From NCBI GenBank assembly GCA_015680685.1, contig MNCI01015499.1, positions 1,676,028-1,740,027 of the forward strand: a stretch of DNA of 64,000 nt. The letters are read 5' to 3'. Each line of letters opens with the position of its first letter. The stretch's first letter is position 1. This DNA comes from Gnetum montanum. Lineage: Eukaryota; Streptophyta; Gnetopsida; Gnetales; Gnetaceae. The notes beneath the pieces are model-generated. The model did no database searches, was not told the origin of the DNA, and saw only the letters and a list, made by a program, of their open reading frames with translations. A program made the translations under genes and the position numbers. Positions 12,134 to 21,960 of the stretch are shown here, in pieces.

Positions 12134-13905
12134 TATGCACATGTATACTTTATTATGCACATTTAATTATGCATCCTTTTATTTTATTATGCATATGTGA
12201 TTATATAATACTTTGTTCATGGAGCAATTTTGAACCCTAACTTTACTCAAAACATATCCCTTGCCACTTTTTATCATTAAATATTGCATAGATTAGCATT
12301 GTTAAGGAATTACCTTAGGATGATGTCCTACCTAGAATATGACCTTACTAATGTGTCCATGACATTCAAAAGTGTAGGTTTTGACCCTTGGTTCACTAAA
12401 ATCGGAGTTACAATTCTCGAGATATTGCATTTTCTAGTTTGCTAAAATGTCATAAAAGTTCCAAAATTTGAACTAGGCAACTATAATAAGTAATGCCTAC
12501 ATAAGATTTCAACATACAATTTGGTAGAACACTTGATAAGGATCAAGTAGGTTCAAACGGAATTTGATCTGGAAACTTGATATGTGTGTTATGAGAGGTT
12601 GAACACTAAGGGTATTACTGGAGAGAGAAAATGGAAAAAAATTATGAAAATTGTTTATGTAAAATAATTTTTTTAAAGGAAAATCAAAATTGAAAAGTCA
12701 AAATAGAAAAAGCATATTCACATGTAAAACATATGTATAACATATAACTTTTCTACCATCTATTTTTTTGCAATTGTCATTTTTGCAAAATGATGTTCCA
12801 TTACATTTTTCCTAGAAGATGTTTTTTTTTCTTTTTTCCTTTCTTCTTCATTTTAAAGCTAATTTTTGCATCATTTCTTCTATTCTTTCCATTATAAATA
12901 GGTTTAGGTCTTAGATACATTACATCACCGTTTGTAGAAGGGTTTTAGGTATGACAGGTTAAGCAAAGAAAAAATAAATTGAGAGCATTAAGTAGAAAAG
13001 GAAGCTGCTAAGAGAATTTTGGGAGCTCTACTAGTATAAGTAAGAGAGATTATTTTATGTTTCTTCTTATTAAGCTACCCTATATTATTGTGGATTTTCT
13101 ATTCCTCCTCTCTACTTTCTTTTGCTATTCTTCTATGATTTTGATTATTATGTTGATATTATTCTATTGAAATCTTGCCATTGTGGATCTATTTTTATGG
13201 AAAATAATATTTTAATCATATCCAAACTATTTTCTATTTTTTGGTGAATTTTATGAATTGTGAAAATTATGCCCAATTTTTCCTTGGATATTTTATAAAT
13301 ATTTGGAATCTACTCATGACATAAACATGATTTTGCAAGAATTTTGTGGAATTTAAGCTTTTTATGGATTTTTTGGCCATTTGGATATATTTTGAATTTT
13401 TAAAATAAAATAATAATATTTGTGTGACTAGTTTTGCTCAGCTAGTAATGGAAGCCATGAATCTCTTAGATACCCCCATCTACATGCAGTAGTAAAATGT
13501 TCTTTAGTGGAACTCACCCCATGAGAACAAGGGTTGGATGAATTTTATACCTTAGATTTTGATTTGTAAGTTCATGTAAGGCTATGGATTTAGTTGAGAC
13601 CATGGCACTAAGCAATTGAGTCTACTGGCATGTGATGAGGCATAATCAAGACCTATCCTTCCAATGATATATGTGCCTCAACCATTAAGGATGTTAGCAG
13701 TGAGGCTATTGTACCATAAGCAACTTCTTTGGGGTCATAAGGATAATCTAATGATAGTGGTAAGGTTATTCGAAGAACTGTCAATGAGTTTCTTTGGGAA
13801 TGAGGTTAAATATACATTCTTTGGATTTTTATTGGACAAATTTGAAATATTTTTGGATATTAAAATAATCTGAAAGATAATTCGATGATAGTAGTGAAGT
13901 TATTC

Positions 13906-13918
13906 TAAGAGCTTTTGG
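13906..13918. repeat. Target-site duplication of the LINE, left copy
   Basis: TAAGAGCTTTTGG is repeated exactly at 19717-19729, after which the element B LTR continues with TGAGTC. Thirteen bases is a normal length for target-primed reverse transcription. Confidence 0.9.
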
Positions 13919-14091
13919 GGGGGTTGTTAAGGTGATGTGCTAGCTGGAGAAGAAAAATTAAATCCAAAACCTTAATAGAGCCCAATGTTGCAAGATGACC
14001 CCCCAGTCAACCTGCAATAAGACAAAAGCTTATCGCACCCCCCGGGACGACAGCCGAAGAAGGAGATCAATACACCTAATTCAAAGAAAAT
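13919..14091 (-). other. 3' untranslated region of the LINE, without poly(A)
   Basis: Read on the - strand it runs from the ORF2 stop to CACCTTAACAACCCCC, directly against the target duplication. There is no A-run, although plant L1 elements usually end in one. Two further C-runs occur at 14008-14015 and 14038-14043 (seen as CCCCCC on the + strand), so the tail assignment is by position only. Confidence 0.7.
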
Positions 14092-17000
14092 TCAGTTGGA
14101 AAAGGTAATATTATTGAGAAAGCCTAGTTCACGGCAGTGAAGTTGAACATTACTAGCAATAGAGCATTTCATACCGTAGTCAAATTCATTGTAGTTTGTG
14201 TTTTGATACCAAGCATCTAGACGACATTTCCAAATAAAGAAGATAATCTCAAATAGGAGGATTTTCCAGGCTTTTTGAAGGTGACGCTTAACACAATCAT
14301 CTTGAAGGATACATTGAGGAAAACTAAGAGAATGATTAGGAAGGAAGACTTGGAGAGATTTACACCATTGCCAAATGTATTGAGAGAATGAGCAATCCCA
14401 AAAGACGTGTTGAAAAGAATCATCCGCTTTACAAATGGGGCATTTAGGATGATCAATTCCTAAAAAATGAAGCCTATGTCCGATGGGAAGACCTTGATGA
14501 ACCAAGGACCAAAACAAGAAACGATGCTTAGGTTGAGCCTTGGAAGTCCAAATCCGACGAAAAATAGTTTTCCACTGGTGATCCTCAAGATGTAAACTCC
14601 AACGTCTATTTAGAGTGGAGAATTGAAAAGCTTGCGCATGAAACCAAGATTGGGCTTTAGAGATACGTAAAGAGCAAAGAGGGGAACCGTCAGGCCAAAA
14701 CCAATCTTCATACCAAGGAATATTATTATGCAACTTATGCACAACAAAGTTAGAAAGAACATGCTCTATGTGTTGGTAAATGATAATATCTTGTCTTTGA
14801 AACCCCCATTTAACTTTTGCCTGTGTCCAAGAGAGGGTAGGAGAATCATTTCTAACAGTATATAGTTGGTCAATATGGTGGAGATTGTGGTCAGCAAAAC
14901 GATTGGCTCTATGAGAGAATTCATCATAGAGACAACCTCCATTCTTTTTGAAAATAGGAGACCACCAGATCGAGTGTGTCGATAGAGAGTGCAAGCTTAT
15001 ATGGGAAGGTTTCCATTGCAACAAGCCTCTAAGTTGGCTCCAACATCGCCAAATTTGCTTAAACCAGAAAGAACCTTTGATCTTCTGAGAGCCTTCACTA
15101 AAAATCCAGTTACTCCAATGAGTATTTTGCCATCTGTGATGAATACCAAGACAGGAGATGTGATGCCTAAAAAGGATCTTCCAAGCTTCATCTCCTTCAA
15201 TACACCGAGTCACCCATTTGGAGGCCAAGAGAATACTCTGGTGCTCAATAGAGGCAAGGCCTAAGCCCCCGTGTTCTTTACTTAAAGTGCAAGTATCCCA
15301 AGCTACTCGATGAAAAGCTTTGTGATCATCCTTATCCCCCCAAAGGAAATTTCTAAGTATGTTGTTGATGCATTGAAAAGAGGATTTGGAAGGAGCCATA
15401 AAGGAAGAGTAGTAGACATGCGTGGAGCTCAAAATATGGTTAACGACAATAAATCTACCTGCAAGAGATAAGGGTTTAGAAGCCCATTTCAAAGCTTTAT
15501 GTTTCACCTTTTCCACCACATTGTTCCATATGGTAGTGGGAGTAGCAAATAGAGCAATAGGGATGCCTAGGAGGGTGAAATTATCAGTAGGAGATAGCCA
15601 CTTGATATCAAAATGATAAGTCCAAGGAGGCCTAGGAGAGAAGCTAGATCGGATGGCTTGTGTTTTGTTCCAATTGATCTTAGCTCCTGAGGCTCTACAG
15701 TAAATATCTATGCAATGCAAGGCAGTGTTAAAATTATTATGGTCCTCAATCAAAGTAATAAAAGTATCATCTGCAAACTGGCTGTAAACAAGATCCTTTG
15801 CTTGTTGTGGGAGAGAGATACCTCTTAGCTGCATAGAATTGTTATGAGATCTAAGAACAGCTCCAAGAGCATCAGCAGCCAGAATGAAAAGATAAGGGGC
15901 TAAAGGGCACCCCTGTCGAACTGATTTTTGAAGCTCAATGACCTTAGAGAAGGATCCGTTAATGCAAATGACTGACGAGGCCTCTGACAACACAAGATCG
16001 ATATGTCTTTCAAAAACATTACCTAAGTTATGGTGTTTGACTATACTTTTTAAAAAGGACCAATCAAGCATGTCGTAGGCTTTGGCAAAATCCAACTTAA
16101 GAAGAATGGCATTTTGATTAGTGGAAGAAGCCCAATGCAAGCCCTCAATAGCAGTAACAACATTATCTAAAATATACCTTCCTTGAACAAAACCGGTTTG
16201 CTCCTTGCTTATAAGATGAGGAAGAAAAGGTTTAAGTTTATTAGCGATAGCTTTGGCTACTATTTTATAGATAACATTCAAGAGAGTGATAGGGCGCCAA
16301 TTACTTATGCTCATGCGATCTCCTGACTTGGGGAGAAGCTTAATAATACCAGCATTAATCTGCTTACCAAAGGATCCTACCCTGAGAGCTTCCTTATACA
16401 CACTATAGACAATGTCTTGAAGAGAAGGCCAGAATTTCTTAAAAAATTCTGTGGGAAGGCCATCCATACCAGGGGCTTTACCATCGTGGAGTTGTTGAAG
16501 AGCATTACCAAGATCCTGTTTGGAAAGAAGAGAAGCATCACCAAAGATGGAGCGATTAAACGGAGTAATAGCTCCTAAGCAAGTATTAACTGCTATGGGG
16601 TCAATCGCCTCTTTTCGAAAAGTTCGAGAGTAGAACTCAAAGAAGGCCTGTAAAATGTCATCCTTGGAGGTGAAGATATTGTCTTCGACTTGAATAGCTG
16701 GAATTTTATGGGACGGGTTCCCCCCTTTGAGTAGACGAAAAAAGCCAGTAGTAGCCTGGTCACCCATGCGAAGCCAAGAGAGACGAGCACGGAGATGAGC
16801 ACCTCTAGCTTCATAGTGATCCATGATACGTAGGTTCTCTTTGGCACGTTTCAAACGACTAAAGTGAGCCCCAGTAGCCTCTGCTGTATTGATAGTATTT
16901 TGAAGAAGGGAGATTTCCTCATGAAGGTTGGACTTGTGAGAACTTAGTCGTGAAGCCACCAGTTTACCCGCATGTTTGGAAAACCGTTGGAGGCGGATAC

Positions 17001-17892
17001 AAGCATTATTCCACCAATCAATCCAACCATCTTCACCAAGGGGTTTAGGATGCACGTTCCAAATTTGCATCAATAGAGAGCAAAGGGAGGAACTATGAAG
17101 AAAGGCAGTGTTAAAGATATAAAGATCGTTAGAAGAGTAGGAGTTCCCAGAGTGGGAAAGAGACCAATGAATAGGATAATGATCAGACAAAACCTGGGTA
17201 TAATCTGCTTGGACAGGGGCACCGTTGGTAGAAGTAAAATGAATAAGGGGATTAGTAGATAGATAAACCCGATCCAACCGAGAAGAGATGTAGGAAGCAC
17301 CATGTCTAGCATTACTCCAAGTGAACCAATTAGAGGTACTAGACGAAGAATAGTTTTCATTAGCTTTATGCAACTTTAATTGACGTTTCAACAAGAGCCA
17401 CTCTGAAAGCTCCCTGTTATCTAAACCACCCCTTTGCCCTCCAACTTTATCCTTTGGATGCTCAGTCATGTTAAAGTCCCCTGCAATAATCCAGTTAGCT
17501 TTGGGTAAGTTGTGCCTGAGCCAATTCCACAAGAGCTTCCGATCAGTTGAGTGACAAGGAGCATAAATGGAGACAATCCCTAAGATCTCATTAGCGTACC
17601 GTAATCGAACCCAACTACAATACCCTAAAGTGTCACAACCGTGATCAAGAACAGACTCCTGCCACTTATTATGGAGAAAAATTATAGCCCCCCCTTTACC
17701 AGGTTCATGGTGAGTAAGAACATAAGAACTATTGGGAAAAATGCTCTGGCAACAAATTTGAAGATTGAATCCTTGGATTTTAACTTCTTGAAGACAAACA
17801 ACGTTAAAGGAATGTCTTCGAATATAATCTCGAACTATATATCGTCGATGAGGGTCTGAAAGGCCCCTAACATTCCATGAACAACACTTCAT
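14092..17892 (-). CDS. LINE ORF2: endonuclease-reverse transcriptase, 1266 aa, intact
   Basis: This protein nicks target DNA and copies the element RNA at the nick. Residues about 1-240 are an APE-type endonuclease: CSWNVRGL at the start, LQEVK (catalytic Glu), IYAP, GDFN and LSDHYPI near residue 234. The reverse transcriptase spans about 460-760: WRPITLLNVIYKIVAKA, LKLDFAKAYD (catalytic Asp, about 599), RQGCPLAPYLF and QFADD (about 706), then LLGIPI. The C-terminal part has a zf-RVT-type Cys-His motif, CPIC...H....C, near 1149. There is no RNase H domain. The ATG overlaps the ORF1 stop as ATGA, so translation is probably coupled to ORF1. All active-site residues I can check are present, so the enzyme may be functional. 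Confidence 0.93.
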   Translation of the reverse strand: MKCCSWNVRGLSDPHRRYIVRDYIRRHSFNVVCLQEVKIQGFNLQICCQSIFPNSSYVLTHHEPGKGGAIIFLHNKWQESVLDHGCDTLGYCSWVRLRYANEILGIVSIYAPCHSTDRKLLWNWLRHNLPKANWIIAGDFNMTEHPKDKVGGQRGGLDNRELSEWLLLKRQLKLHKANENYSSSSTSNWFTWSNARHGASYISSRLDRVYLSTNPLIHFTSTNGAPVQADYTQVLSDHYPIHWSLSHSGNSYSSNDLYIFNTAFLHSSSLCSLLMQIWNVHPKPLGEDGWIDWWNNACIRLQRFSKHAGKLVASRLSSHKSNLHEEISLLQNTINTAEATGAHFSRLKRAKENLRIMDHYEARGAHLRARLSWLRMGDQATTGFFRLLKGGNPSHKIPAIQVEDNIFTSKDDILQAFFEFYSRTFRKEAIDPIAVNTCLGAITPFNRSIFGDASLLSKQDLGNALQQLHDGKAPGMDGLPTEFFKKFWPSLQDIVYSVYKEALRVGSFGKQINAGIIKLLPKSGDRMSISNWRPITLLNVIYKIVAKAIANKLKPFLPHLISKEQTGFVQGRYILDNVVTAIEGLHWASSTNQNAILLKLDFAKAYDMLDWSFLKSIVKHHNLGNVFERHIDLVLSEASSVICINGSFSKVIELQKSVRQGCPLAPYLFILAADALGAVLRSHNNSMQLRGISLPQQAKDLVYSQFADDTFITLIEDHNNFNTALHCIDIYCRASGAKINWNKTQAIRSSFSPRPPWTYHFDIKWLSPTDNFTLLGIPIALFATPTTIWNNVVEKVKHKALKWASKPLSLAGRFIVVNHILSSTHVYYSSFMAPSKSSFQCINNILRNFLWGDKDDHKAFHRVAWDTCTLSKEHGGLGLASIEHQSILLASKWVTRCIEGDEAWKILFRHHISCLGIHHRWQNTHWSNWIFSEGSQKIKGSFWFKQIWRCWSQLRGLLQWKPSHISLHSLSTHSIWWSPIFKKNGGCLYDEFSHRANRFADHNLHHIDQLYTVRNDSPTLSWTQAKVKWGFQRQDIIIYQHIEHVLSNFVVHKLHNNIPWYEDWFWPDGSPLCSLRISKAQSWFHAQAFQFSTLNRRWSLHLEDHQWKTIFRRIWTSKAQPKHRFLFWSLVHQGLPIGHRLHFLGIDHPKCPICKADDSFQHVFWDCSFSQYIWQWCKSLQVFLPNHSLSFPQCILQDDCVKRHLQKAWKILLFEIIFFIWKCRLDAWYQNTNYNEFDYGMKCSIASNVQLHCRELGFLNNITFSN

Positions 17893-18965
17893 TGGGTTTG
17901 TGTAGAAGAAGGAGGATCCTCCTCAACCACCAAGGCCTTAAAAGAATTCCTAGATTCAAAGTTGTTAACTAGAGGACGTCGAGCACTTGTTCTTTTGTTA
18001 ATGGACTGGCTAGCACTAGTCGATGATCGATGCCCTTTAGGGAAGGCACTGAAGATAGGGTTATCACGTGTGACTGAGGCATAAGATTTCCGGGTAACAC
18101 GCTCCCAACCACTAGTAGCATCTTTTGGGGCCCTTTCCTGATTAAGAGGAGTCTTAGTAACATTAGTATCATCGGTTCTCATATCATCCACGTCGGACAC
18201 CTTAGAATCCGAAGAAGGAGGTTTAGTTGATTGATCCTCGACATTATCCTTGCCTATGTCCTGAGATATGTTTTGAGATTTTAGTTCTTCACTAACTTGT
18301 TCTGCTAAAATTCGCTCAGCTTCAAGCTTGGCCAGTAACTTCGGGCATTGAGCTTTATGGTGGTTCGGATCAAAGTAGTAATAACAACTGTTAGGAAGTG
18401 TAAGATATGAGATTTTCTGAATAAAGGTTTTTCCTTTTACATTAACTTCTAGTGAATCAGGACGTGGCTTTTGCATATCGATTTTGATGCACACTCGTCG
18501 AGTGGGTCGTGGACGGAAGCCTGAAAAGCTCTCCATTTTGATAACTTCCCCAAATTGTGCAGCAAGGATATCAACATGGGGAGAAAAATGAGGAGGGAGT
18601 CCTGGAAATTCGATCCAAACCGGCAAAATACTTTTGCTAGCTTTTGCAGGATCGAAATCCTCCTTCCAGGGTTGAAGGACTAAAAAAGAACCATAAACAT
18701 CCCAAATAGACTGTTGTTTCACGAATTCTGCCATAGCCTTAGTTTCAAAAGCAAACAGAAAAAAGCCTTTTGTGAGATTGGAAGCTAAGGTTATTCTAAT
18801 ATTACGGGGTTCCCAAAATTTTTTAACCCAATCTTGGAACACCGAGGCAGGAGGAATCCTACCAGTGAAGAAGCCAATTGTGTATAGGTGAGTAAATGTT
18901 TGTACGGTTTGGTCAAAGATGTCTTCCGGAAAATCAAAATGTAAAACAGAATCATTTGCATCCAT
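17889..18965 (-). CDS. LINE ORF1: RNA-binding protein with DUF4283-like domain, 358 aa
   Basis: ORF1 proteins of plant L1 elements bind the element RNA and form the particle with ORF2. Residues about 30-135 resemble the DUF4283 region (FQDWVKKFW, FFLFAFETKAMAEFV, then the PVWIEFPGLPPH block near 120). A CCHC-like knuckle follows near residues 193-206, reading C-Y-Y-Y-F-D-P-N-H-H-K-A-Q-C; the second Cys is replaced by Tyr, a single G-to-A change from TGC. The remaining third is charged and low in structure (ELKSQN, STKPPSSDSK, basic KRTSARRP), which suits nucleic-acid binding. Start chosen at 18965 because it is the first ATG and gives the full N-terminal region. The stop TGA overlaps the ORF2 ATG. 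Confidence 0.9.
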   Translation of the reverse strand: MDANDSVLHFDFPEDIFDQTVQTFTHLYTIGFFTGRIPPASVFQDWVKKFWEPRNIRITLASNLTKGFFLFAFETKAMAEFVKQQSIWDVYGSFLVLQPWKEDFDPAKASKSILPVWIEFPGLPPHFSPHVDILAAQFGEVIKMESFSGFRPRPTRRVCIKIDMQKPRPDSLEVNVKGKTFIQKISYLTLPNSCYYYFDPNHHKAQCPKLLAKLEAERILAEQVSEELKSQNISQDIGKDNVEDQSTKPPSSDSKVSDVDDMRTDDTNVTKTPLNQERAPKDATSGWERVTRKSYASVTRDNPIFSAFPKGHRSSTSASQSINKRTSARRPLVNNFESRNSFKALVVEEDPPSSTQTQ

Positions 18966-19716
18966 ATTAAGGAGTTGTCAATAGGCTATGAGTTAATGTT
19001 AATATTGGAGGATTCCATTATTTTACGTTTTTTTCCTCCAACATCAACATCAAAGCAAGAAGACAAAGCAGATTGGGTCATGCAGACTCGTTGAGCCTAA
19101 ACCTAGCCAATTTAGAAAAGCAAAAAGAAAATATGAAAAAACCAAACAGAACACAATGGAACAAACTCACTGGGTTTATTAACTAACGGATGATAATTTT
19201 AGGCAACGCACGTGTGATGATCGCAACCAACTTTGGAGTCCTTCAACGTGCCCCGTCGGAACAATGCATGTCGTTTTCAGAAACTCTAATCCGGAACGAT
19301 CGAATTCTCCCTTGATCTGATAGGAATCCTCTGGGTCCACCACAATTCTACGCGTCTATTATCCGTTGAAATTTGGAGCAGTTTTCCATCTGGTGTAGGT
19401 GCGTTCTCAGATCCACGAGAACCGACCGTTTACGCGGGTTTTCAAATGTACCAATAAAACCCGCAGACTCCGGATCGAAGCAGCCTTTTTCGTTTACATG
19501 TGTCAATGCCAATCGTTTGTGGTTTTTTTCATTATGACTGACGTTCTCTGCAATTTCATTCAGATGAAAACCCTTCGATACAGCGCGCGCTCATTTCTGT
19601 TTCTCTCTTCGGGTCTGGCAATTGAAATCAAAAATTGTTATCTTATGGTGGTAAAGCGGTTTTAGTACGGCGGGGAACGCTTACCATGTATAAAAGCTAA
19701 AATTAGGCGCCAGTGG
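18966..19716 (-). promoter_or_regulatory. 5' untranslated region and probable internal promoter of the LINE
   Basis: About 750 bp upstream of ORF1. The part at 19190-19700 is clearly richer in GC and CpG (CGCGCGC near 19583, GCGGCGGGG-like text near 19668 on the opposite strand) than anything around it. LINEs are transcribed from an internal promoter in this region. CpG retention again points to a young copy. Confidence 0.6.
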
Positions 19717-19729
19717 TAAGAGCTTTTGG
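19717..19729. repeat. Target-site duplication of the LINE, right copy
   Basis: TAAGAGCTTTTGG, identical to 13906-13918. Confidence 0.9.
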
Positions 19730-20648
19730 TGAGTCTATTTGGCAATGACGGTAATATAGACCTAGCCTTTGGAGATGCCTGATAAAAATATACATTCTTT
19801 TGGATTTTTAAAAAAATTTTGGTAAATCTAGACCTTAAATTTTTTTTGAATATTTTATTGAAAACCTTGTCTAACCCATGTCATGAGACTTTTGGCCCAA
19901 AATCTTTATGCTCCAAGAAGAGGAAAATATAATAATGTTTCTTATTTGAGAGGTTTTGACTCCTCTTACATATCAATGTAGAGAGTTGAGAGTAGGTAGT
20001 GAATCATTGAAAGAAGAACATGAGATGAAAGATGGATCAATTATGTACATGATGGACCCTCTAAACTTGAGAAATATTTTATGTATATTTTATATTTTTA
20101 TAAAATAGAGACCTTGTACACGTTTTGGATATTTGAGCCATGTACCTATTTTTGAAAATATATAATAAAGTATGATAGATATGAAATTGTCATCTATGTC
20201 ATTAGGACTATGAGATTACAAGGACCATTTTTCATTTGGATACATACTATATGTTTGGGAAAAATTTTAATATTATTTATTATATATTAATATTTTATTT
20301 AATTATTATTTTTAATTTTATTAATTAATTTCACAAAATTTAATCTTGAATAACTTTATTTATAGATGTTTGATTGAGGCATGTTGTTAGAATTTTTAAA
20401 CATCTACATTTTCATGGCTACACGAAATAATAATTTTCTCTAAATAAATTTTATTTAATTATATATCCAAGTATTATGAAATTTTTATGCATTGTATTGC
20501 TCTACTATGCTTTTAATTAATAAGTTTTATCTATTTTATGACTTTCTTTTAAATTAGTAAATTAATGTTAAATCTAGATCCTTAGGATTATGTAGCATCT
20601 CTATTAGTTATTTATAGGATCTTATAGATAATTAATAATGATGATACA
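19730..20648 (+). repeat. 3' LTR of element B, second part (after the LINE)
   Basis: Continues the LTR interrupted at 13918 and matches 10492-11456: GGAGATGCCTGATAAAA, TGGACCCTCTAAACTTGAG, TTGAGCCATGTACC, the TATTATTTATTATATATTAA block and TAGCATCTCTATTAGTTATTTATAGGATC. It ends GATGATACA, then ACCTT, the target duplication. Confidence 0.8.
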
Positions 20649-20964
20649 ACCTTGCCCTTGACCAAACCTTATTCATGACTAGGCTATGATCTATTATTTA
20701 GTTATTGAGTTTTTCTTACAATAGAAAAATTTATTAGAATAATAACAAAATTTCTACAATAGTTACAAATCACACAAAACCATACTAACAAGTCCTAGTC
20801 ACCTTTAGAGGTTAACAATGGTGATTCTATAGCCCTCAAGAATGCTAAATAATCCCAATAAGCCAAGTTAGATACATCATACAACTCATAATTTGCATTG
20901 CATACATCATGAAATAAAATACCATATTAACATAAAAGATAAACCAAGTCACATAGTACTTAAT
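20649..20964. other. Target duplication of B (ACCTT, 20649-20653) and unassigned flank
   Basis: After ACCTT there are about 310 bp of AT-rich sequence with no gene recognised. The last five bases, TTAAT, are the left target duplication of the solo LTR. Confidence 0.5.
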
Positions 20965-21819
20965 TGATAAATCATGTTTTTCATACTCTCTGATATCGGG
21001 GTGGCTAAGATATTGGGTATGTGATATCATGGCCCAAGATGCAATATCATACATTCAATATCATAGGGTTACTCTTGGGTCTATAAATATAGCTCGCAAG
21101 TACACAATTGAGAGTAGTTTTTTTTTTTGGTAGTTAAGTAGCAAAACTCTTACAGTTTGTTCATTTGAGAGTTAGAATATTTTCCCAAGTGCCCACAGCA
21201 AGAGGTCTAAGTCTAAATGGATCTTTATTCAAGCATTGATGTACCTAAACACACCATTGTGTTGGCAATAAAGATGAACTCTTTGATTCATTCCTTGCAG
21301 CACTTGAGATGTTCCTTCTTATGCATTTATATTTCATGCAATTTACATAAATACTATTTATGTAGTAATTAATTTTGATTAAACAAGAAAATTAGTAGAA
21401 TACATAAGCATGACCCCTTCAAACATACATGTGACACTTGGTAGCTCAGAAATGGTTAGCATTTGACAACCCAGCAATGTTTACACAAAGTTCAGGATGT
21501 GTCTAGAAAGTGGGAATGGTTACTTGTGTTAGGCTAGATAAGACCATAGTTTACTCAGCAATTAATCACTCTTACTATTATTCTTGTTCTAGGTGAGTAA
21601 TTAGATAAAACACAAAATAATAAAAATATTACGCCTCAGTCACACTTAACCATACAATTGCATTCCACAAGTGGGACTAGGAAGACAACGAACAGACAAC
21701 ACACACACATTGTTTAGCTCTAGCATACTTAGTAATTATAGTCTGTGGAATTCGACCAGATCACACATGAATGCCTGTGATTTGTATGGTTGGGCATAGG
21801 GGTACCTCGCTACTCATTT
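20965..21819 (+). repeat. Solo LTR of an Athila-type element
   Basis: Starts TGATAAATCATG and ends GGTACCTCGCTACTCATTT, where CTCATCA is expected. It matches the 5' LTR of element F (40214-41037 plus 59632-59677) along its length, including the TATA box (TATAAATA, 21082-21089). Flanks TTAAT (20960-20964) and CTAAT (21820-21824) form a 5-bp target duplication with one transition. No interior remains, so it is a recombination product. It preserves the uninterrupted form of the site into which element I inserted in F. Confidence 0.75.
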
Positions 21820-21960
21820 CTAATCAACCCACTTTTAAAATTTTAATGAATACTCACCAAGATTCATCACATGTAGATCCCTAATCCATTATCAACATCA
21901 TGAACAAATCTCTTTAAATATGATGTACTCAAGTCTCATGGCCTACAATGAAATGCATGG

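Larger units (their letters stand above)
11778..13918 (+). repeat. 3' LTR of element B, first part (before the LINE)
   Basis: Direct counterpart of 8559 onward: TGTCACAACTTAG start, the TAATTCTTTAATGTTGT block, the TATA box (12893-12900), CATGACATTCAAAAG and GGTTTTAGGTATGACAGG blocks. It has about 200 bp between 12958 and 13180 that the left LTR lacks, and an N-bracketed insertion at 12086-12133. It breaks off at TAAGAGCTTTTGG, the LINE target duplication. Confidence 0.8.
13919..19716 (-). mobile_element. Full-length LINE (plant L1-type non-LTR retrotransposon), apparently intact
   Basis: A 5.8 kb unit on the - strand with a 5' untranslated region (18966-19716), ORF1 (17889-18965), ORF2 (14092-17892) and a 3' untranslated region (13919-14091), flanked by a perfect 13-bp target duplication. 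Both ORFs are open along their length, in contrast to all other elements in the window. The perfect duplication and open frames indicate a recent insertion. No poly(A) tail is visible at the 3' end. Confidence 0.9.
8559..20648 (+). mobile_element. Element B: non-autonomous LTR retrotransposon with almost no interior (LARD/TRIM-like)
   Basis: Two long direct repeats begin TGTCACAACCTAG (8559) and TGTCACAACTTAG (11778) and can be followed in parallel for about 3 kb. Between them is a primer-binding site (11461-11472), 321 bp of non-coding DNA and a polypurine tract. The right LTR is interrupted by the LINE at 13919-19716. The outer ends carry a 5-bp target duplication with one mismatch. No gag or pol is left, so it must have been copied with proteins from a partner element. 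The TGTCAC start and tRNA-Met-type site fit chromovirus-like gypsy relatives, but that assignment is inference. Confidence 0.8.

Noticed and set aside
14989-15264. 91-codon + strand frame and other short frames across 14217-17360
   Set aside because: Shadows of LINE ORF2, which is clearly the coding frame.
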